Numbered from the stretch's first letter, positions 1 through 5,892 are shown. The stretch is DNA of 10,831 nucleotides from an uncultured Ruminococcus sp. (GCA_937898375.1 CALEJX010000138.1:1-10831), one strand, 5' to 3'. Notes: a model not told the origin generated them from the letters alone. Made by a program: numbers and translations.

Positions 1-51
1 GTTTCACAGAAATGCGACGTCCCACTTGTTTCGAAATTTTTCAACAAGCTC

Positions 52-74
52 GGGCGACCTGAGGTCGCCCCTAC
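52..74. repeat. Dispersed palindromic repeat, copy 1
   Basis: A perfect 9-bp inverted repeat, GGGCGACCT-G-AGGTCGCCC, followed by CTAC. The same palindrome, in the same orientation and with the same CTAC tail, occurs at 3582-3604 with only the central base changed (G to C). It lies just 3' of the stop codon of the minus-strand gene at 90-587. It could fold at the end of that transcript, although no U-tract follows, so it is not a canonical terminator. The two copies suggest a small dispersed intergenic element. Positions 1-51 hold nothing else that I can identify. Confidence 0.7.
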
Positions 75-89
75 ATTTAGATGTTGTGT

Positions 90-587
90 TTATCTTTCAA
101 TGTTGTACATTGCGGCAAACCAGTAATCTTCTTCAAGATAGCTTGTATCTTTCTTGCCCCATGTTATCTTTATTTTCACAAGACAGCCATCTATATCCTC
201 TTTTGGAAGCTCAAGCTTTTTGGACTCCCTTGCAAGCACCTTTCCGTCATAGCTGTAGACAGTGTAAAGCACATCGCCCAGCCTGTCCCCTGTGGCTTCT
301 ACGGACATAGGGGTTTTAAGGGTCACATTGCCGTCTTTATCCACAGCCGCTTTGACGTTGAATGACGGCACGGAAGAGAGCAGATCCTCAAAGCTTTGGT
401 CAGCAGAAAGGCTTTCAGTCTTGCCATTGTAGTATCGTGTCTTTTCAGTGCCGGGAAGCTCATATTTGCTGCCGTCACAGGTGAGCACAACTGAGCCTAT
501 CTCCACTTTCGGGGTTATATTTATCACAAGGGCGCAAGCCAAAAAGATAACGGCGGCAAGCAGCCCCACAAGTATTTTCCTTTTCAT
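90..587 (-). CDS. Membrane-anchored hypothetical protein (165 aa)
   Basis: I do not recognise the family. The protein starts with a short basic stretch (MKRK) and one hydrophobic segment at about residues 5-23, which acts as an uncleaved anchor or signal peptide. A hydrophilic domain of about 140 residues follows, predicted to lie outside the cell. A Cys at residue 18 preceded by F-L-A resembles a lipobox, but it is followed by more hydrophobic residues, so a lipoprotein is unlikely. The start at 587 is chosen over the longer in-frame ATG at 632. The sequence GGTGA sits at a proper distance upstream of 587, and a consensus promoter (604-632) overlaps the longer version, which would leave it untranscribed. 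The gene diverges from the riboswitch-controlled ATPase, but nothing seen here ties it to metal transport. Confidence 0.7.
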   Translation of the reverse strand: MKRKILVGLLAAVIFLACALVINITPKVEIGSVVLTCDGSKYELPGTEKTRYYNGKTESLSADQSFEDLLSSVPSFNVKAAVDKDGNVTLKTPMSVEATGDRLGDVLYTVYSYDGKVLARESKKLELPKEDIDGCLVKIKITWGKKDTSYLEEDYWFAAMYNIER

Positions 588-603
588 TATTATCACCAAT
601 GCT

Positions 604-632
604 ATTATAGCACCTTTTGGAATAATAATCAA
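604..632 (-). promoter_or_regulatory. Sigma-A promoter of the hypothetical protein gene
   Basis: Read on the minus strand, TTGATT (627-632) is separated by exactly 17 bp from a perfect TATAAT (604-609). The predicted start of transcription falls close to 597, about 10 nt before the ATG at 587, giving a very short leader that carries the GGTGA ribosome binding site. The promoter decides the translation start of the gene. Confidence 0.75.
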
Positions 633-699
633 GGGTGTTGCTTAAAAATGATATCAAGTGTTACGCTGCGAATTTTACAATAAAATATATAAAAAACTA

Positions 700-728
700 T
701 TGACAAAATCAAAATTATAGGTTATAAT
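700..728 (+). promoter_or_regulatory. Consensus sigma-A promoter of the riboswitch/ATPase unit
   Basis: TTGACA (700-705) and TATAAT (723-728) are both perfect matches to the vegetative consensus with a 17-bp spacer. Transcription should begin near 735, so the riboswitch aptamer starts about five nucleotides into the RNA. Such a strong constitutive promoter fits a gene whose control is exerted by premature termination in the leader. Confidence 0.88.
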
Positions 729-739
729 AACCTCATAGT

Positions 740-829
740 AAAAGAGAGTAGCTGGCGGAGAGATCCGTTTATGTTTGCGTCAATACGTTCCGATGTGGGA
801 CCGCTGCATATCTAAACGGCGAGACTTTT
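740..829 (+). promoter_or_regulatory. yybP-ykoY (Mn2+) riboswitch aptamer
   Basis: The order and sequence of conserved blocks match the yybP-ykoY class. They are a closing helix AAAAG (740-744) with CTTTT (825-829), then GAGTAGC (746-752) in the first loop, GTCAATACG (779-787) in the second metal-contacting loop region, GACCGC (799-804), and GGCGAGAC (818-825) returning to the closing helix. A local hairpin CGGA-GAGA-TCCG (756-767) fits the usual side arm. CCGTTTA (765-771) could alternatively pair with TAAACGG (813-819). Known members sense Mn2+ and switch on Mn exporters, including P-type ATPases such as lactococcal YoaB. The gene downstream is such an ATPase, which supports the call. Assignment is by eye, without a covariance model. 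Confidence 0.85.
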
Positions 830-884
830 ATTGATTAAATTGCCATAGGCGCAGTTTACCCAATAAACGTCTTGCCGATTTTTT
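817..884 (+). terminator. Riboswitch-controlled intrinsic terminator
   Basis: The arm at 817-833 (CGGCGAGACTTTTATTG) pairs with 861-877 (CAATAAACGTCTTGCCG) in 16 of 17 positions, with one G-U pair and one mismatch, and is followed by six T residues (879-884). The 5' arm includes 825-829, the 3' strand of the aptamer's closing helix, so the two structures exclude each other. The expected logic is that bound Mn2+ stabilises the aptamer, prevents the terminator and allows read-through into the ATPase gene. Confidence 0.85.
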
Positions 885-940
885 ATGCGTTTGTTGCACT
901 GAGCCTATGAAAAAGGAGGCTTGTAGGGGTATATCGGCAA
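844..940 (+). other. Read-through leader hairpin competing with the terminator
   Basis: CATAGGCGCAGT (844-855) pairs with ACTGAGCCTATG (898-909) in 11 of 12 positions. Inside it, CAATAAACG (861-869) pairs with CGTTTGTTG (888-896) in all nine positions with one G-U. This hairpin uses the same 861-869 segment as the terminator's 3' arm. In addition TTGCCGAT (872-879), which lies in its loop, is perfectly complementary to ATCGGCAA (933-940), so a pseudoknot is possible. Its 3' arm is made only after polymerase has passed the terminator, so it may lock the read-through fold rather than decide termination. An SD-like AAAAGGAGG at 911-919 has no usable start codon next to it. Function is inferred. 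Confidence 0.5.
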
Positions 941-973
941 TGTTTACAGGAAAAATAAAAAAGGTGGTATTTT

Positions 974-3547
974 ATGCAGCAGTATCAGAAAAAGCTTGAC
1001 CAGCTTTATACCGAGTTTTCATCGGGTGAAAATGGTCTTTCTACGGAGCAGGCAGTGAAAAACTGCGAAAAGTTCGGACGAAATGTTATCACAGAGGGCA
1101 AGAAAAAGTCCATTCCTATGATATTTTTAGAGCAGTATAAGGACTTTCTTGTGCTTATACTCATTATTGCGGCGATAGTTTCCGCTTTCATGAAAGACGT
1201 TGAGAGCTGTGCTGTAATACTTGTTGTTATTACAATGAACGCTATTTTGGGTACAGTTCAGACTGTCAAGGCTGAAAAATCCCTGACAAATCTTAAAAAG
1301 CTTTCTGCGCCGACGGCTAAGGCACTTCGTAATGGCGAAAAGGTCATTATCCCCTCTGAGGAGATCGCAGTGGGTGACATTCTTCTTATCGAGGCTGGCG
1401 ACCAGATATGTGCAGACGGCAGGCTCATAGAGTGCGCTTCCGTTCAGGTGAATGAGTCTGCGCTCACAGGCGAGAGCGTTAATATTGACAAGGATATGAG
1501 CGACATTGAGGGCGAAAAACCTTTGGCTGAACGTGCAAATATGGTATACTCAGGCTCGTTTGTAACATATGGCAGAGGAAAAATGCTTGTCACCGAAGTT
1601 GGTATGGACACTGAGGTGGGCAAGATAGCAGCTCTTATTCAGAACGCTTCTGAAAGAAAAACGCCTCTGCAGAACACCCTTGACGAGTTCGGCAAGAAGC
1701 TTTCTATTGCTATCCTTATAGTATGCGCAGTAGTGTTCGGACTTAGTATGCTGCGTGGCGGCAAGCTTATGGATTCGTTCATGTTCGCTATCGCACTTGC
1801 TGTTGCGGCTATCCCAGAGGCTCTCAGCTCTATTGTTACTATCGTGCTTTCTTTCGGCACACAGAAAATGTCAAAGGAAAACGCTATCATAAGAAAGCTT
1901 CAAGCCGTTGAGGGACTTGGAAGCGTTTCCGTTATCTGCTCTGACAAGACAGGTACTCTTACTCAGAACAAGATGACAGTTAGAAAAATAATGGTAGACG
2001 GCAGGATAATCGACACTGACGCTGTGGAGCTTGATGACGAGAAGGTCAAGATAATGACAAGAGCCATGGTACTTTGCAACGATTCAAGCTGCAAGGACGG
2101 CGTTGAGATAGGCGACCCTACTGAAACGGCTCTTATCAACTTTGGCACAAAGCTTGGCATAGACACTGACAAGGTGAGAGAAACGCTCCCGAGAATTGCC
2201 GAGATACCTTTCGATTCAGACAGAAAGCTTATGTCGACTTTGCACGTTATTGACGGCGAAAAGGTGCTTTATGTAAAGGGTGCGGCTGACGTTCTCATAA
2301 ACAGGATAACTTCAAGCGACGAGGAAAAGGCTGTTATCACTCAGCGTGTGGCAGAGCTTTCAGAAAAAGGTCTGCGTATACTTGCATTTGCTCAGAAGAA
2401 GTTTCAGGGCGACACTGTCTGTCCAGAGGACGAGGACTGCCTTGAATTTATCGGTCTTATTGCAATGATGGACCCTCCGAGAGAGGAGTCAAAGGCGGCT
2501 GTTGCAGAGTGCCGCAAGGCAGGCATAAAGCCTGTTATGATAACAGGCGACCATATCGTTACGGCTTCTGCCATTGCCCGTGAGATAGGCATTTTGGACG
2601 ATAATTCAAAGGCTGTTGAGGGTCACGAGCTTGACGCTTATTCAGATGAGGAGCTTGTTGACTTTGTAAAAGACAAGGCAGTTTACGCCCGTGTTACACC
2701 TGAGCATAAGATAAGGATAGTAAAAGCTTGGCAGGCAAACGGCTGTATAGTTTCCATGACAGGCGACGGCGTGAACGACGCACCTGCCTTAAAGCAGGCT
2801 GACGTAGGCGTTGCAATGGGTATCACAGGCACAGAGGTCGCAAAGGACGCCGCTTCAATGGTGCTTGCAGATGATAACTTTGCAACAATAGTAAAGGCGA
2901 TAAGAAACGGCAGAAACATTTACGAGAACATCAAAAAGGCTATACTTTTCCTGCTTTCGGGCAACTTTGCGGCAATTCTCGTGGTGCTTTTCAACTCCTT
3001 GCTTGGACTTCCTGTTCCGTTTGCGGCAATACACTTGCTGTTTATAAATCTGCTCACAGACTCGCTCCCTGCTATCGGTTTGGGACTTGAACCGCACACT
3101 GAGGAAGTTATGAAGCGCAAGCCTAGAAACGCAAACGAGTCTATCCTCACACGCTCGTTCATGGGCGAGATAGCATTGTATGGCTGCGTTATAGCTGTTG
3201 CAGTGGCTTCGGCTTTCCTTATTGGAAACAAGACAAGCGCAGCTCTTGGCATGACAATGGCATTTGCAGTGCTTTGCTCTGCAAGACTTTTCCATGGCTT
3301 CTCATGCAAGAAAACCGGTCCTGTTATATTCTCAAAGGAATTTTTCAACAACAAATTCGGTCTTATGGCGTTCGGTCTTGGAATGGTATTTTTAAACTCC
3401 GTTCTGCTTATTCCACCGCTCAAGGGTCTTTTCAAGATAGCAGACATGACGGGTATGCAGTTTGCATGGATATACATTCTGAGCTTTGGCTCTATGCTTG
3501 TTATCCAGCTTATAAAGGCTATATTCTTTACAAAGTCTGAGAAGTAG
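974..3547 (+). CDS. P-type cation-transporting ATPase, probable Mn2+ (or Ca2+) exporter
   Basis: This is an 857-residue P2-type ATPase of the plasma membrane that should pump divalent cations out of the cell at the cost of ATP. Visible motifs are the actuator TGES at 165-168, the phosphorylation site DKTGTLT with Asp324, GDPTE (380-384) and KGA (435-437) in the nucleotide-binding domain, DPPR (500-503), TGDH (524-527) and the hinge TGDGVNDAP (596-604). About ten membrane segments fit. M4 carries PEAL (Glu282), M6 carries NLLTD (Asn692, Thr695, Asp696), and M5 reads SGNFAAI, with Ala where SERCA has the site-I Glu. That suggests a single transported ion. AAGGTGG lies 6 nt before the ATG. The upstream Mn2+ riboswitch makes Mn2+ the likeliest substrate; Ca2+ is the main alternative. 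The N- and C-termini are intact and the length is usual. It converges with the LacI gene. Confidence 0.93.
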   Translation: MQQYQKKLDQLYTEFSSGENGLSTEQAVKNCEKFGRNVITEGKKKSIPMIFLEQYKDFLVLILIIAAIVSAFMKDVESCAVILVVITMNAILGTVQTVKAEKSLTNLKKLSAPTAKALRNGEKVIIPSEEIAVGDILLIEAGDQICADGRLIECASVQVNESALTGESVNIDKDMSDIEGEKPLAERANMVYSGSFVTYGRGKMLVTEVGMDTEVGKIAALIQNASERKTPLQNTLDEFGKKLSIAILIVCAVVFGLSMLRGGKLMDSFMFAIALAVAAIPEALSSIVTIVLSFGTQKMSKENAIIRKLQAVEGLGSVSVICSDKTGTLTQNKMTVRKIMVDGRIIDTDAVELDDEKVKIMTRAMVLCNDSSCKDGVEIGDPTETALINFGTKLGIDTDKVRETLPRIAEIPFDSDRKLMSTLHVIDGEKVLYVKGAADVLINRITSSDEEKAVITQRVAELSEKGLRILAFAQKKFQGDTVCPEDEDCLEFIGLIAMMDPPREESKAAVAECRKAGIKPVMITGDHIVTASAIAREIGILDDNSKAVEGHELDAYSDEELVDFVKDKAVYARVTPEHKIRIVKAWQANGCIVSMTGDGVNDAPALKQADVGVAMGITGTEVAKDAASMVLADDNFATIVKAIRNGRNIYENIKKAILFLLSGNFAAILVVLFNSLLGLPVPFAAIHLLFINLLTDSLPAIGLGLEPHTEEVMKRKPRNANESILTRSFMGEIALYGCVIAVAVASAFLIGNKTSAALGMTMAFAVLCSARLFHGFSCKKTGPVIFSKEFFNNKFGLMAFGLGMVFLNSVLLIPPLKGLFKIADMTGMQFAWIYILSFGSMLVIQLIKAIFFTKSEK

Positions 3548-3581
3548 GGCTGTAGAGTTATCTCGCAAAAGTTTCATAGGT

Positions 3582-3604
3582 GGGCGACCTCAGGTCGCCC
3601 CTAC
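3582..3604. repeat. Dispersed palindromic repeat, copy 2
   Basis: GGGCGACCT-C-AGGTCGCCC followed by CTAC, the same 9-bp inverted repeat and tail as at 52-74. It lies between the ATPase stop codon and the terminator at 3615-3652. Only the unpaired central base differs between copies, so the hairpin is preserved. It is probably a genome-wide intergenic repeat of unknown role. Confidence 0.7.
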
Positions 3605-3614
3605 AAAATAAAAT

Positions 3615-3652
3615 AAACCGCTCTCCATGAGATCTTCACGGGGAGCGGTTTT
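3615..3652. terminator. Bidirectional intrinsic terminator of the ATPase gene
   Basis: AACCGCTC (3616-3623) pairs with GAGCGGTT (3643-3650). The stem continues through T-G and two C-G pairs and is flanked by TTTT on the plus strand and by TTTATTTTATTTT on the minus strand. It ends the ATPase transcript and can also act on minus-strand read-through. The hairpin is almost identical in sequence to the one at 4973-5012. Confidence 0.8.
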
Positions 3653-3702
3653 GCTTTCGGTATATACAATATACATCAAAGGTTGCATAGTTGTCATGCA
3701 GA

Positions 3703-3736
3703 CAAAAACGACACACAGAAAAAACTCTGTGTGTCG
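3703..3736 (-). terminator. Intrinsic terminator of the LacI-family gene
   Basis: On the minus strand an 11-bp perfect stem, CGACACACAGA with TCTGTGTGTCG, closes a 6-nt loop and is followed by TTTTTG. It begins four bases after the stop codon of the LacI-family gene. The structure is a textbook Rho-independent terminator. Confidence 0.85.
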
Positions 3737-3739
3737 AAG

Positions 3740-4813
3740 TTAGATATAATATTCGGGTTCGTTGGCTTTTGAAACCGGCAGACAGCTCTCCCTTAAAACG
3801 AGAGTTCCCTCCACTTCAAGGCGTGATATGGTTTTATGACCGCCTGCTATTCGGTCGAGGAGAAGTATAAGCGCAAATCGTACCATTTCTCCTTTTGGCA
3901 GTGATACTGTTGTCAGCATAGGCTTTGTAAACTGCGCTTCGGCAATATCATCGCTTGACACAACAGACGGCGTATAATAGCGGTTTCTTCGTTTATTCAG
4001 GCATTTCAACATTCCCACGGCAAGGATATCATTTGCGCAGTATATCCCAGTTGGCTGGTTTGGCTGTTTCAAAAAATACTCCATTGCCTTATAGCCATGC
4101 TCTTCACTTGGGAGAGTGTCAAAAATATAGTCGATATCCGAATCAAGGCGGTATTTTGTAAGCGCTTCCTGATATCCGATAAAGCGCATTTCATTGTGGC
4201 AGTCGCCCACATAGCCTATCTTGGTGTGTCCGAATTTCACAAGCTGTTCAATTGCCAAAAGCGCAATTTTCCGTCCATCGCACAAGACTTCATCGACCTC
4301 GTAATTGGTTGAGTTTCGGTTTATGGACACGATATTTTTTTCGTGTTTCTCCAATGCTTTAAGCACCCTTGAACAGCATTTGCCGATGATGATAAGTCCG
4401 CCAGACTTGTGCTCTCTATTTTGGTAAAGCTTTGCCACATCGTCCTCAGCGTTTTCCGACATACAGTATTTTTCGTTTGAAAAATTGTTGCGGTACCATA
4501 TGTTTGAAACAATGCAGTTGTTTCTGCGTATCTCGATCTCGGCAAGGCGCAGTAACTCGGTGAAAAAGGGGTCATTTTCATCGGAGATGACACGGGTAAG
4601 CAGAATGTCGATGTAATACACCTGTTTAGCGCCTGTTTTTCCGCTTTTCAATGACCTTGCCGCTTCATTTGGAACATAGTCAAGTTCACGGGCAGCCTGC
4701 AATATCCTTTGTCTCACCTCTTCCGATGAGCAATGATGATCGGGATCTCTCAGAACTCTCGAGGCGGTTGACACGGATACTCCTGCGATCTTGGCTACCT
4801 CTTTAATGGACAT
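3740..4813 (-). CDS. LacI-family transcriptional regulator
   Basis: This is a 357-residue DNA-binding regulator of the LacI/GalR family, cytoplasmic and normally a dimer. The N-terminal helix-turn-helix is clear (SIKEVAKIAGVSVSTASRVL, residues 2-21). It is followed by the hinge helix with VPNEAARSLKSG (47-58) and a periplasmic-binding-protein-like effector domain. Typical landmarks of that domain are FGHTKIGYVG (194-203), PTGIYCANDILAVG (254-267) and SSDDI (286-290). Residues 105-130 hold a polar stretch with no landmark that I recognise. An AGGTGAT ribosome binding site precedes the ATG. No sugar-utilisation gene is adjacent, so neither effector nor targets can be named; members usually respond to sugars or sugar phosphates. 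It has its own promoter and terminator and appears monocistronic. Confidence 0.9.
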   Translation of the reverse strand: MSIKEVAKIAGVSVSTASRVLRDPDHHCSSEEVRQRILQAARELDYVPNEAARSLKSGKTGAKQVYYIDILLTRVISDENDPFFTELLRLAEIEIRRNNCIVSNIWYRNNFSNEKYCMSENAEDDVAKLYQNREHKSGGLIIIGKCCSRVLKALEKHEKNIVSINRNSTNYEVDEVLCDGRKIALLAIEQLVKFGHTKIGYVGDCHNEMRFIGYQEALTKYRLDSDIDYIFDTLPSEEHGYKAMEYFLKQPNQPTGIYCANDILAVGMLKCLNKRRNRYYTPSVVSSDDIAEAQFTKPMLTTVSLPKGEMVRFALILLLDRIAGGHKTISRLEVEGTLVLRESCLPVSKANEPEYYI

Positions 4814-4832
4814 AATATCACCTCATTTTCCA

Positions 4833-4872
4833 TATGATACTGTATGATACACCATAATCCCTACAATGTCAA
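4833..4872 (-). promoter_or_regulatory. Promoter of the LacI-family gene with overlapping direct repeat
   Basis: On the minus strand, TTGACA (4867-4872) and TATCAT (4844-4849) are 17 bp apart. The -10 element lies in one of two direct repeats, TATGATAC at 4833-4840 and 4843-4850 (plus-strand reading), whose starts are 10 bp apart, about one helical turn. This could be a site for autoregulation, although it is not the palindrome with a central CG usual for LacI-family operators. From 4873 to 4972 I see nothing further except a small inverted repeat, GTACTTTGTAC, at 4920-4930. Confidence 0.65.
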
Positions 4873-4972
4873 TAGGTTTAGTATAATTTCAGCGGATTGC
4901 ATAAATATTTTTTGCTGACGTACTTTGTACAGTAAAATATTTTAAAGGCTATGTCATTTTCAACTTACAATA

Positions 4973-5012
4973 AAAAGCGCTCTCCATGAAATTTTCACGG
5001 GGAGCGGTTTTG
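4973..5012 (-). terminator. Intrinsic terminator of nrdG
   Basis: On the minus strand the hairpin starts right after the nrdG stop codon. Its stem is built on GAGCG (5002-5006) with CGCTC (4978-4982) plus inner pairs, and it is followed by a CTTTTT run. Over 35 nt (4978-5012) it differs from the terminator at 3618-3653 mainly at two loop-proximal bases. One of these changes replaces a G-T pair by A-T, so the fold is kept. It is a second copy of a repeated terminator cassette. Confidence 0.75.
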
Positions 5013-5013
5013 T

Positions 5014-5532
5014 TTACATATCTTCACAGGGCAGCCATATGCCGTCTTTTTTATGAAGTATCCTCTGATTTTCAGACCCTCTGAATTTCAGGGAGATGTT
5101 TTTCTTTTCAAGGACAAACTTGCCGTCAACGAGGTAGTCGATAAGGCTCAGCATTTCGTCTGTGTACTGCGTTCTGTATGGGGACTTCGAGCCTGCAAGC
5201 AGGTCGGTCTCAAGGGTACAGCCTGTGTAGCACCACACGTCCTTGTCGGGAAGCTCTGTTTTCACACGGCGGAGAAGCTTTGTAAGCTCAGGCTGGTTCT
5301 CAGGCTCCATAGGCTCGCCGCCAAGGAGCGTAAGTCCTTTTATATAGCCCTTTGAGAGGGCAGTCATTATCTCGTCTGTGGTGGTATCGGTGAAAGGTTT
5401 GCCGTAGTCAAAGTTCCAAGTGTCAGGCTGAAAACAGCCCTTGCAGTGGTGCCTGCAACCTGATACGAACAGCGTGACCCTCACCCCTGAGCCATTGGCG
5501 ATATCGGTTTTCTTTATCTCACAATAATTCAT
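5014..5532 (-). CDS. nrdG: Anaerobic ribonucleoside-triphosphate reductase activating protein
   Basis: This is a 172-residue radical-SAM enzyme that uses a [4Fe-4S] cluster and S-adenosylmethionine to put the glycyl radical on the class III ribonucleotide reductase NrdD, giving dNTPs without oxygen. The cluster motif CxxxCxxC is C26-R-H-H-C30-K-G-C33, and the SAM-contacting GGEP is at 71-74. The length is normal for NrdG. The start at 5532 (MNYCEIKK) is preferred over the ATG eight codons upstream because AAAGGAG lies 6 nt before it. Its own promoter (5590-5618) and terminator frame a single-gene unit. nrdD, its obligate partner and frequent neighbour, is not in the window. Related radical-SAM activases share the fold, but the small size and the CRHHCKGC signature make NrdG the best call. 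Confidence 0.9.
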   Translation of the reverse strand: MNYCEIKKTDIANGSGVRVTLFVSGCRHHCKGCFQPDTWNFDYGKPFTDTTTDEIMTALSKGYIKGLTLLGGEPMEPENQPELTKLLRRVKTELPDKDVWCYTGCTLETDLLAGSKSPYRTQYTDEMLSLIDYLVDGKFVLEKKNISLKFRGSENQRILHKKDGIWLPCEDM

Positions 5533-5560
5533 TTGCCGCTCCTTTCGTACATACAACGCA

Positions 5561-5584
5561 GGGCAATACGCTTTTGTATTGCCC
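5561..5584 (-). promoter_or_regulatory. Perfect hairpin at the start of the nrdG leader
   Basis: GGGCAATAC (5561-5569) and GTATTGCCC (5576-5584) form a perfect 9-bp stem with a 6-nt loop. The promoter predicted at 5590-5618 would start transcription within a base or two of this hairpin, so the nrdG mRNA should begin with it. No U-tract follows, so it is not a terminator. A 5'-terminal stem-loop may protect the messenger, or the element may be another dispersed palindrome. Confidence 0.55.
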
Positions 5585-5589
5585 CGATG

Positions 5590-5635
5590 GTTATATGCTA
5601 TTTGTTATTTTGTGTCAGCAATAATGTTCATTATT
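5590..5635 (-). promoter_or_regulatory. Probable nrdG promoter with upstream palindrome
   Basis: On the minus strand, CTGACA (5613-5618) and TATAAC (5590-5595) are 17 bp apart, each one mismatch from consensus. Immediately upstream of the -35 box lies AATAATG-TT-CATTATT (5620-5635), a perfect 7-bp inverted repeat with a 2-bp centre that could bind a regulator. It does not match the NrdR box as I know it. Confidence 0.5.
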
Positions 5636-5701
5636 TTTGGATTTTGCAGTTTTGAGTTTTTGAGTTTTTTTGGGGAATTGTAATTTTACAAAAATTGTTT
5701 A
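5636..5701. other. A+T-rich intergenic stretch with a small palindrome
   Basis: No coding sequence is visible. The stretch contains short TTTTGAG-like runs (5650-5670) and a perfect inverted repeat TTGTAA-TT-TTACAA (5678-5691), which might be a binding site. Together with the repeat array that follows, it fills the gap between nrdG and hsdR. Confidence 0.35.
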
Positions 5702-5883
5702 TTTTGATTTTAAAATGGAACAAACAGGGCTGTTTTTGTCCCGATTTTATTAGTTTTTTTGAATTTAAAATGGAACATTCGTTATTTTATTACAAGTATA
5801 CACAAAATATTTTGAATTTAAAATGGAACAAGTTTAATTTTTTATGAAATTGCGATATTTTATTTTGAATTTAAAATGGAACA
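5702..5883. repeat. Array of four 21-bp direct repeats at 53-55 bp period
   Basis: Four copies of a 21-bp unit, four T followed by GAATTTAAAATGGAACA, begin at 5702, 5757, 5810 and 5863. Copies 2-4 are identical; copy 1 has one change (GATTTT for GAATTT). The spacers at 5723-5756 (34 nt), 5778-5809 (32 nt) and 5831-5862 (32 nt) share no obvious sequence with one another. The array ends 9 bp from the hsdR stop codon. The geometry resembles a tiny CRISPR array, but the repeat is short, very A+T rich and lacks a strong stem, and no cas gene is present. A 53-bp period is also close to five helical turns, as for phased protein-binding sites. Spacer 1 with the first repeat also forms an imperfect hairpin (about 5717-5742) that might end the hsdR transcript. 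Confidence 0.8.
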
Positions 5884-5892
5884 TACTTTATA

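Noticed and set aside
52..70. Palindrome as intrinsic terminator of the hypothetical gene
   Set aside because: A strong stem, but no U-tract follows on the minus strand, and an identical element occurs elsewhere. Called a dispersed repeat instead.
588..632. N-terminal extension of the hypothetical protein to an ATG at 632
   Set aside because: The extension overlaps a consensus promoter whose transcript would start downstream of this ATG, and the ATG at 587 has the better ribosome binding site.
911..999. Possible leader peptide behind the SD-like AAAAGGAGG at 911-919 (ATG at 940, 19 codons, stop at 997-999)
   Set aside because: The spacing from SD to ATG is about 20 nt, and the TTG next to the SD is followed at once by TAG. 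No sign of a translated leader.
2855..3477. Long minus-strand open frames inside the ATPase gene (146 and 185 codons)
   Set aside because: They are antisense to a fully motif-complete ATPase, lack ribosome binding sites and have no protein-like features.
5620..5635. NrdR box upstream of nrdG
   Set aside because: The palindrome AATAATG-TT-CATTATT does not match the NrdR consensus as I know it, so only an unnamed inverted repeat is reported.
5702..5883. Formal CRISPR array call
   Set aside because: Repeat of only 21 bp, no strong stem, A+T-rich spacers, four units and no cas genes. Kept as an unexplained direct-repeat array.
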